Source: CAZNHL01 sp964572965 (GTDB lineage Bacteria > Bacteroidota > Bacteroidia > Cytophagales > UBA9547). From it: DNA of 31,716 nucleotides. The stretch's first letter is position 1; every line of letters starts with the position of its first letter. The DNA is taken from positions 1 to 31,716 of the forward strand of contig CAZNHL010000052.1 in NCBI GenBank assembly GCA_964572965.1. Direction: 5' to 3'. Made by a program: the position numbers and the translations under genes. Below, piece by piece: positions 22,149-29,055 of this stretch. Under the pieces are notes generated by a model. It searched no databases, had not been told where the DNA came from, and saw nothing but the letters and a program-made list of their open reading frames with translations.

Positions 22149-23156
22149 TTAGTAGGCCCATTTTAACCATAGGGAGCCCCAGGTAAAACCACCCCCAAAA
22201 GCAGCCATAATTATATTATCGCCTTTTTTGAATTGTTTTTCAAAGTCCCACAAAACCAATGGAATTGTGGCAGCAGTAGTGTTCCCGTAACGTTCAATAT
22301 TAACTAAAACCTTCTCTGGCCCAACACCCATTCTATTGGCTGTTGCATCAATAATTCTCTTGTTAGCCTGGTGAGGCACCAAATAAGAAATATCGTCAGC
22401 AGTAAGCTTATTCCTTTCCATGATTTCTGCTGATACGTCAGCCATATTGGTTACTGCAAATTTAAATACAGTAGCTCCTTCCTGGAAAGCATAATGTTCT
22501 TTATTGTCAACAGTTTCATGACTAGCCGGTCTGCGGCTTCCACCTGCTTTGGTATTAAGGTATGGTAAGCCAGATCCATCTGCTTTTAAGATATAATCTT
22601 GTACTCCCAATCCATCTGTGCTAGGCTCTAACAATACAGCACCAGCTCCGTCTCCAAATATGATACAGGTTCTTCTGTCAGAATAATCAATGATAGAAGA
22701 CATTTTGTCTGCGCCAATAACTACTACTTTCTTATATCTTCCCGATTCGATCATACCTGCGCCTGTTGCCAAAGCATAAAGGAAACCGGAACATGCTGCC
22801 TGTAAGTCATAACTAAAGGCATTTTTTGCTCCGATTATATCAGAAACAATGTTCGCAGTTGATGGGAAAATATAGTCAGGTGTGACAGTAGCGCAAATAA
22901 TTAAGTCGATTTCTTCGACAGGGGTATTAGTTTTTTTCAGAAGTTCTTCAACGGCCTTAGCGCACATGTAAGATGTACCCAGTTGTTCGCCGGGAATATC
23001 GCCTTCTCCTTTTAGAATTCTTCTTTCCTTAATACCTGTTCTTGATGTAATCCACTCGTCGTTGGTGTCTACATAAGTAGACAGTTCTTCGTTGTTTAAA
23101 ACATACTCAGGAACGTATCCACCAACCCCGGTGATAGCAGCTATAAGTTTGCTCAT
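22149..23156 (-). CDS. fabH: 3-oxoacyl-ACP synthase III
   Basis: Condenses acetyl-CoA (or a branched starter) with malonyl-ACP to begin fatty-acid synthesis. The 335-residue thiolase-fold enzyme has the full KAS III triad: C122 in AACSGFLYAL, H262 in VPHQANKRI and N292 in YGNTTAATIP. TRTGIKERRI near the N-terminus and GGGFTWGSLWLKW at the C-terminus are standard. Bacteroidota make iso-branched acids, so a branched-chain CoA starter is likely (general knowledge). It lies between plsX and accB; 22 bases separate it from plsX. Confidence 0.97.
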   Translation of the reverse strand: MSKLIAAITGVGGYVPEYVLNNEELSTYVDTNDEWITSRTGIKERRILKGEGDIPGEQLGTSYMCAKAVEELLKKTNTPVEEIDLIICATVTPDYIFPSTANIVSDIIGAKNAFSYDLQAACSGFLYALATGAGMIESGRYKKVVVIGADKMSSIIDYSDRRTCIIFGDGAGAVLLEPSTDGLGVQDYILKADGSGLPYLNTKAGGSRRPASHETVDNKEHYAFQEGATVFKFAVTNMADVSAEIMERNKLTADDISYLVPHQANKRIIDATANRMGVGPEKVLVNIERYGNTTAATIPLVLWDFEKQFKKGDNIIMAAFGGGFTWGSLWLKWAY

Positions 23157-23178
23157 GCTCTCAGGTAATTGATTAGGG

Positions 23179-24120
23179 TTAGCTGCTGTAAGCCTTTTGG
23201 ATTTTGCTGGTGATTTCAGAGTCTACCAGTTGCTTAGCCAGACGTAGCATACTATTAATAGCACTATCGTTAGAAGAACCGTGTCCGATGACAACGTTTC
23301 CATTAACGCCTAATATTGGGCTCCCGCCCACATTATGCCAGTTAAATGATTCTACAAAAGGGTCTACAAAGTTTCTTTCAGCCATAATAGGATAGATGGA
23401 CTCGGATAGCTTTAAAACTATATTTCCGACGAAACCATCGCAAACAATAACGTCAGCTTTGTCTGTATAAATATCACGGCCTTCGATATTACCTACAAAG
23501 TTGATTTTTTTATTGGCTTTAAGGAGTTGATGTGCAGCAATAGTCACTGCATTACCTTTTTCTTCTTCTTCACCTACGCTTAGAAGGCCAACGGTAGCAT
23601 TATCAGTACCATACAGGAAATTAGCATACAATGAGCCCATTTCTGCGAATTGATTTAAAACTTCTGGTTTTACATCAACGTTGGCACCAACATCAAATAA
23701 TATTCCGTATCTGCCTGTCACTTTAGGGATAAATCCTGCAATACCCGGGCGCAAAATACCTTCGATAGGTTTTACCGAGAAAACGGCTCCTACCAGCATT
23801 GCACCTGTATTTCCTGCACTGCAAAACACATCTACCTGCTTAGTAGCAAGTAGCTTGTATCCTACAACGATACTAGAATTTTGTTTTTGAGAAATAGCCT
23901 TAGTTGGGTGTTCGCCCATCCCGATTACTTCTTCTGCATGCACAATCTCAAAAGAGTTTGCCGGAACTCCCAAAGCCACAAGACCTTGTTCTATAACCGA
24001 CTTGTCTCCTACAAGAATGATTTGTACATCAGAAGGTAATTCTTTTTTGGCCAGAAGTGCACCTTCAAGATTTATGTTAGGGGCTAAATCGCCCCCCATT
24101 GCATCTAATGCTATTTTCAT
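23179..24120 (-). CDS. plsX: Phosphate acyltransferase PlsX
   Basis: Makes acyl-phosphate from acyl-ACP for phospholipid synthesis at the inner face of the membrane. The 313-residue protein has the family N-terminus MKIALDAMGGDLAPNINLEGA. The middle has VDVFCSAGNTGAML, GILFDVGANVDVKPE and VGLLSVGEEEEKGN, and FVGNIEGRDIYTDKADVIVCDGFVGNIVLK is the typical active-site region. The C-terminal HGSSNDSAI is present. It stands between rpmF (7 bases upstream) and fabH, the usual order. Confidence 0.97.
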   Translation of the reverse strand: MKIALDAMGGDLAPNINLEGALLAKKELPSDVQIILVGDKSVIEQGLVALGVPANSFEIVHAEEVIGMGEHPTKAISQKQNSSIVVGYKLLATKQVDVFCSAGNTGAMLVGAVFSVKPIEGILRPGIAGFIPKVTGRYGILFDVGANVDVKPEVLNQFAEMGSLYANFLYGTDNATVGLLSVGEEEEKGNAVTIAAHQLLKANKKINFVGNIEGRDIYTDKADVIVCDGFVGNIVLKLSESIYPIMAERNFVDPFVESFNWHNVGGSPILGVNGNVVIGHGSSNDSAINSMLRLAKQLVDSEITSKIQKAYSS

Positions 24121-24127
24121 GAAAAAT

Positions 24128-24319
24128 CTAAACTAATGCTTCTTTTTCCAACACTACTTTGCCTTTGTAGTAAAGTCTACCTTCATGCCAATGAGCTCTG
24201 TGGTATAAGTGTGGTTGACCTGTAGTAGGACAAACAGCAATAGTTCTAGCAACCGCTTTATAGTGGGTTCTCCTCTTGTTTCTTCTTTGTTTAGAAATTC
24301 GGGACTTAGGATGTGCCAT
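24128..24319 (-). CDS. rpmF: 50S ribosomal protein L32
   Basis: A 63-residue ribosomal protein, starting MAHPKSRISKQRRNKRRTHYKA as in Bacteroidota. Only one cysteine is present (AVCPTTGQPHLYHRAH), so the four-Cys zinc ribbon of some L32 proteins is lost. The gene follows yceD with a 26-base gap and precedes plsX, the conserved order that ties translation to lipid synthesis. Confidence 0.97.
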   Translation of the reverse strand: MAHPKSRISKQRRNKRRTHYKAVARTIAVCPTTGQPHLYHRAHWHEGRLYYKGKVVLEKEALV

Positions 24320-24345
24320 TTTTAATTCCTCAATTTATATTGTTA

Positions 24346-24909
24346 CTAATTATTCCTCAACTTTAACAAATCCTTCCATCTTGGATCAATATTATCTTCT
24401 GATGGAGGGGTGTCATCATCTTCTCTTTCATCTGATGAGTCAGAATCTGATGTATAAACCAGAGTATCTTCCTCACTATCGTCATCCTCTTCATTTCTGA
24501 ATTTAGGATGTAATTTCTTAAATGGAACCTGCACTGCAATAAACTCATAAATAAATTGAGCAATATTAATGCTAGGAGTACCGTTGGTAATTTGTATCAG
24601 ATCGTCTGAAAGCTCAAGGTACTCGTCACCAAATCTGAAGTTGATTACTTCTTCGGTTTCGATTTCCTGATCAAAAGGCTCCAGGCTTCTGTCGCAAATC
24701 AACTCTATTTTGCCTGATATCTTAAAAGTCATTTGAATAAGCATTGATGATTTATTTAAAATCACATTAGCTTTCAAATTGCCTTTTTCTACCAGATCCT
24801 GCTCAATTGCGCCAAAGAACTCGTCTTTAATATCAAAGTCGTACCTGTATTCTTTGTCTTCGAGACTATAGATCTCTATTTCAAATTGTTGTAAAACTTT
24901 TGACTGCAT
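24346..24909 (-). CDS. yceD: YceD family protein (DUF177), ribosome-assembly related
   Basis: A 187-residue member of the DUF177/YceD family, which is linked to 23S rRNA accumulation in plants and E. coli. The central LICDRSLEPFDQEIETEEVINFRFG is the family signature, though the usual CxxC reduces to a single cysteine. The C-terminal 45 residues are highly acidic (EEDDDSEEDTLV...DEREDDDTPPSED), a likely disordered tail. First gene of the row leading to accC. The 73-base gap after the upstream penicillin-binding protein gene has no clear promoter box or terminator. Confidence 0.9.
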   Translation of the reverse strand: MQSKVLQQFEIEIYSLEDKEYRYDFDIKDEFFGAIEQDLVEKGNLKANVILNKSSMLIQMTFKISGKIELICDRSLEPFDQEIETEEVINFRFGDEYLELSDDLIQITNGTPSINIAQFIYEFIAVQVPFKKLHPKFRNEEDDDSEEDTLVYTSDSDSSDEREDDDTPPSEDNIDPRWKDLLKLRNN

Positions 24910-24982
24910 AACATCGCAAATAGTGGTGCAAGTTAGGAAATTTTATTGTTTTATTAAAAAATATTTAATTTTTAACTAAAAC

Positions 24983-27382
24983 TTACTCTTCACTTTCAAT
25001 AGGAGAAAGCCGCATTACAGCTGTAGAGTCTACTATTGTGCTATCAACTTTAGGTTTTAAGCGAGTCGGGCAGTTATATTTTTTAGTAATTTTTATTCTC
25101 GCTTTTGGGAAATACCCCATCTTTATGTTCAGAGCGGTGTCGGCGTACAGTTTCTCCATGTATATACCATAGATGGGTAATGCTGTTCTCGCTCCTTCGC
25201 CCATTGAAGAGGTTCTGAAGTGGATACTACGGTCATCAGCACCAACCCACATCCCTGAGACAAGATCTTTGGTAAGTCCCATAAACCAGCCATCTGAATG
25301 GTTTTGTGAGGTTCCTGTTTTACCCCCGAACTCATTTCCTCTGAATAAATCATACTGAAATAAAGCCTGAGAAGTTCCGCCTGGTTCTTCCAAACCGCCT
25401 TTAAGCATGTGAAGCATTAACCATGCACTTTCTTCACTGATTACCTGCTGGCGCTGTGGAATAAATTCATGGATAACATTTCCATTCCTGTCTTCAATAC
25501 GTGTAATGAACATTGGCTTTGTCCACAAGCCATGGTTAAGGAAAGTTGAATAAGCCCCAACCATTTCATATAAGTTCACATCACTGGAGCCCAGACCCAC
25601 AGATGGGACTGATTGTAATGGACTTTGTATCCCTAGTTTTTTAGCATATTCGATAACGGTATTCCATCCAACCATTTGGGTAACCTGTGCTGTAACTGAA
25701 TTAACAGATTTAGCCATTGCCCTTCGCAGAGTTAAAGAATCTCCGGAATACCTGCCATCACTATTATGTGGTGTCCAGATTTTTTCCTCTCCATTTTCCA
25801 TGTATTTAATGGAAATAGGTTGATCTTTCATTATATGGCAAGGGGAGTAGCCGGCTCTGTCAATAGCCGCAAGATAAACGAAAGGCTTAAATGTAGAGCC
25901 TGGCTGTCTTTGAGACTGACGTACGTGATCGTATTTGAAGTATTTGTAGTTGATTCCTCCCACCCAAGCTTTAATATGGCCAGAGAATGGGTCCATTGTC
26001 ATAAACCCGGCATGCAAGAACCATTTATAATAGCGGATAGAATCCATTGGGCTTAAAGTCGTATCCTTTTCATTTTGTTCATTTTCCCAAGTAAACACTT
26101 TCATGTTACGAGGGATGTTCATTACTATCTGAATGGAATCATGCCCTTCTCCAAATTTAGCTACTAAAGATTTATAGCGCTCAGTACGTTTTGCAACGCT
26201 TTCAATAAATCCGGCTATCTCTTTATGACTTTCGTCTGTCCATGGGTTACCTTTATTCTTCCAGTGTATATAGAACTTTTTCTGAAGTTGACTTAAGTGT
26301 TCTTTTACTGCATTTTCTGCATGCTGCTGCATACGTGAGTCAATCGTAGTATATATTTTTAATCCATCAGTATATAAATCAAATCCATTTTCAGCGCACC
26401 ATGCATTCAGGTATTTGTTCATGATACCACGGAAATAGGTTCCGGCGCCGTCATAATGTTTTTCAATGCTGAATTCCAGTTTAATGGGGATCTTTGAAAT
26501 AGAATCAGCTTGTAGCCGGGTAATTACACTGTATTTGGCCATTTGCGCTAATACTGTATTCCTCCTTTTGGTAGACTTTGTTGGGTTGAGAATAGGAGAG
26601 TAGGTGGTAGTAGCTTTTAACAAACCTACTAATGTGGCAGCTTCCTGTATTGAGAGTCTGTCCGGGTTCTTGTTAAAATATGTCTGTGTGGCTGTTTTGA
26701 TTCCGTAAGCATGGCTACCAAAATCTACGGTATTCAGGTACATGGTTACAATTTCGTCCTTTGTATAAGCTTTTTCCAGCTTAACGGCAGTTATCCATTC
26801 TTTTGTTTTAATAACAATCGTTTTAATGAACGGAACGTAACCCAATAAGCCTTTAGAGCCTTCTCCTCTAAGTTTGTACAGATTTTTGGCTAATTGCTGG
26901 GTTATTGTACTTGCTCCGCGGCCTTCTCCATGAAATACGGAAAGCAATGCTGAACCAAGTGCAGTAGGATCTATTCCTGAATGTTCATAAAAGCGTACAT
27001 CTTCTGTAGCTACTAAAGCTTTTATCAGAATAGGTGAGATTTCTTTATAACTAACCGGTACTCTATTCTCAATGTAATATTTACCCAAAAGAACTCCGTC
27101 AGCAGTATATAATTCTGAAGCCTGTTCTACTTTTGGATTTTCCAGTTTGGCAATACTGGGCGATTTCCCAAACAACCAAAATAAGTTAATCTGAATAGCT
27201 AATATATATATAGTAATGAAGCCGATTATATAGACAAACCATTTCCAAACCCGTCTTACCGGGCTTGCATTGAAAAAGTCAAGAAAATTTTCTCTTATAT
27301 ACCGCAATATGTCTTTTATGTAGAAGTAACCTTCTGTCATAAAAGACCATATTTTTGATAATATCCCTAAAAACTTACCCAT
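24983..27382 (-). CDS. Class A penicillin-binding protein (PBP1A-type)
   Basis: Bifunctional peptidoglycan glycosyltransferase and transpeptidase anchored in the inner membrane. 799 residues. One membrane helix lies at about 46-70. The GT51 domain follows, with catalytic E127 in TEDVRFYEHSGID and GASTITQQLAKNLY (about 155-168). The transpeptidase has S496 and K499 in GSTFKP, SVN in KSVNSVTAQ and KTG in GGKTGTSQN (about 685). All three penicillin-binding motifs are intact. Family name by homology would be mrcA or ponA; I leave the symbol open. It is divergent from actA across a 350-base gap. Confidence 0.96.
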   Translation of the reverse strand: MGKFLGILSKIWSFMTEGYFYIKDILRYIRENFLDFFNASPVRRVWKWFVYIIGFITIYILAIQINLFWLFGKSPSIAKLENPKVEQASELYTADGVLLGKYYIENRVPVSYKEISPILIKALVATEDVRFYEHSGIDPTALGSALLSVFHGEGRGASTITQQLAKNLYKLRGEGSKGLLGYVPFIKTIVIKTKEWITAVKLEKAYTKDEIVTMYLNTVDFGSHAYGIKTATQTYFNKNPDRLSIQEAATLVGLLKATTTYSPILNPTKSTKRRNTVLAQMAKYSVITRLQADSISKIPIKLEFSIEKHYDGAGTYFRGIMNKYLNAWCAENGFDLYTDGLKIYTTIDSRMQQHAENAVKEHLSQLQKKFYIHWKNKGNPWTDESHKEIAGFIESVAKRTERYKSLVAKFGEGHDSIQIVMNIPRNMKVFTWENEQNEKDTTLSPMDSIRYYKWFLHAGFMTMDPFSGHIKAWVGGINYKYFKYDHVRQSQRQPGSTFKPFVYLAAIDRAGYSPCHIMKDQPISIKYMENGEEKIWTPHNSDGRYSGDSLTLRRAMAKSVNSVTAQVTQMVGWNTVIEYAKKLGIQSPLQSVPSVGLGSSDVNLYEMVGAYSTFLNHGLWTKPMFITRIEDRNGNVIHEFIPQRQQVISEESAWLMLHMLKGGLEEPGGTSQALFQYDLFRGNEFGGKTGTSQNHSDGWFMGLTKDLVSGMWVGADDRSIHFRTSSMGEGARTALPIYGIYMEKLYADTALNIKMGYFPKARIKITKKYNCPTRLKPKVDSTIVDSTAVMRLSPIESEE

Positions 27383-27651
27383 GTGCTCAATATTCCCTTC
27401 GTGATTTACTAATTAGACTCCCAAAATAACTAAATATTCTTAGATAAGAAGTGACTTTATACTCATTTTGATTTAAATCAGTTGCAGTAGTAAAACATTT
27501 CTTTTTTCAGACCTTATAAATCTATTTAAAATGATTCTAAATTATTGTTTTGAATTAACATAAATAGTGTATAATTTATTGAAATTCAGTCTTTTATGGC
27601 ATTATTAGCAAATGGCCTCTAAATTGAGCTTCCTTTTGTGGGAGTTTCTCT
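27383..27651. other. AT-rich intergenic region between the PBP gene and actA
   Basis: This very AT-rich spacer between divergent genes holds no protein-like reading frame and no hairpin terminator. No TAnnTTTG box was found on the minus strand for the penicillin-binding protein gene. The promoter for actA begins at 27652. Confidence 0.6.
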
Positions 27652-27682
27652 TTTGAATAATAAACATCGCGTATTAGATTTG
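27652..27682 (+). promoter_or_regulatory. Promoter of the act (alternative complex III) operon
   Basis: TTTG at 27652-27655, exactly 19 bases, then TAGATTTG at 27675-27682: a full match to the Bacteroidota consensus. The expected leader is about 45 bases to the actA start at 27733. Confidence 0.85.
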
Positions 27683-27732
27683 CGCGTCGATATGGGGTGT
27701 ATTCCCATCAAGATTGATTAAACCATTTAATT

Positions 27733-29001
27733 ATGTCTTCTAAAAGATTTTCACTTTCACGTTTCTCAAAAGCCTTCGCAGTTTCCCTCTGTCTGATTTT
27801 TTCAGGTAATGTTTTTGCAGATACTACTTCTACTGCAGCAGGTGCAGATGCAAAAGCAGCCGGTGGAGCAGTTGCAGGAGATGTAGCGCTGGGACAAACT
27901 GTTTTTGAGGCCAATTGTGCGTCATGTCACGCAGTACATTCGGTAGTTATTGGGCCTGCCCTAAAGGACATCACCAAGAGAAAAGATATCGCTTGGATTA
28001 AGAAATGGATTAAAAACCCTGCAGCTGTTATTGCTTCAGGAGATCCTTATGCAGTAAAACTTGCTGCTGAATACAAAGGTGCAGGTGTAATGTCTGCTTT
28101 TGCATCTTTGAAAGAGGCTGAAGTTGATGCTATTTTGGCTTATGTGGAGACGGCTCCTGAGCCACCGAAACCTGGAGCTGGTGGTACTAGTAAAGTGCCT
28201 AGTGACGGTTCTGGTGTTAGTTCTACTTTCGTTAATTTCATTCTAATAGTTTTTGTATTCATTCTTATCCTTTTAGTTGTAGTACTTGGATTGATACTTT
28301 CAGTATTAAAGAAGTATTTGTCTACTAAAGAGGATACTTTCAATGATGATGAAAAATACCTTGCCAATCAGTCATTCGGTCTTGAACCGGTGATTAAGAG
28401 TACAGGCTTCTTATTTGTAGTTGGTTTCCTTGTTTTTGGTTTGTTGGGTAAAGCAACATTAGATAACTTAATGGCAATTGGTATTCAGCAAGGATACGCT
28501 CCAAAGCAGCCGATTCCTTTCTCTCATAAATTACACGCCGGTAAATATAAAATTGATTGTAACTATTGCCATACAGGTGTTAGAAATTCAAAGAATGCAA
28601 ACATTCCTTCTACGAACATTTGTATGAACTGCCATAGCCACATCAAAACCGATTCTCCTAAATTGGAACCATTGCGCAATGCTGTTAAAAATGGTACTCC
28701 GATCGAATGGGTTCGTATTCACAACTTGCCTGATTTGGCTTACTTCAACCACTCACAACACGTGAAGGTTGGTGGTATCGAGTGCCAGACTTGCCACGGT
28801 CCGATCGAGAAAATGGAAGTAGTGCAACAGTACTCTCCATTAACAATGGGCTGGTGTATTAACTGTCACAGACAGACTGTAGTGAAAACTGAAGGTAACG
28901 CTTACTACGACAAATTGGTTGAGGTGCATAAGCACAATGGCCAGAAAGAGTTGAAAGTGAAGGACATCGGAGGTATTGAATGTTCTAAGTGTCACTACTA
29001 G
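27733..29001 (+). CDS. actA: Alternative complex III multiheme cytochrome ActA, with fused monoheme domain
   Basis: Electron-carrying subunit of alternative complex III, the quinol oxidase complex that replaces bc1 in Bacteroidota. The 422-residue protein has a signal peptide (about 1-30, ending VFA), then a class I cytochrome c domain with C62-C65-H66 and GPALKDI. A linker and a hydrophobic helix (about 168-194) lead to a second hydrophobic stretch (about 222-245). Five CxxCH sites then follow, starting at 276, 297, 351, 375 and 417. So six hemes c are predicted, while the core ActA known from Rhodothermus carries five. The extra N-terminal cytochrome is, as I recall, seen in other Bacteroidota ActA. 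It is 54 bases upstream of actB. Confidence 0.93.
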   Translation: MSSKRFSLSRFSKAFAVSLCLIFSGNVFADTTSTAAGADAKAAGGAVAGDVALGQTVFEANCASCHAVHSVVIGPALKDITKRKDIAWIKKWIKNPAAVIASGDPYAVKLAAEYKGAGVMSAFASLKEAEVDAILAYVETAPEPPKPGAGGTSKVPSDGSGVSSTFVNFILIVFVFILILLVVVLGLILSVLKKYLSTKEDTFNDDEKYLANQSFGLEPVIKSTGFLFVVGFLVFGLLGKATLDNLMAIGIQQGYAPKQPIPFSHKLHAGKYKIDCNYCHTGVRNSKNANIPSTNICMNCHSHIKTDSPKLEPLRNAVKNGTPIEWVRIHNLPDLAYFNHSQHVKVGGIECQTCHGPIEKMEVVQQYSPLTMGWCINCHRQTVVKTEGNAYYDKLVEVHKHNGQKELKVKDIGGIECSKCHY

Positions 29002-29055
29002 TATTAGAAATAAAGAAAAGAATTTTATAGAAAACCCGATTTCTTAAAAATAAAT

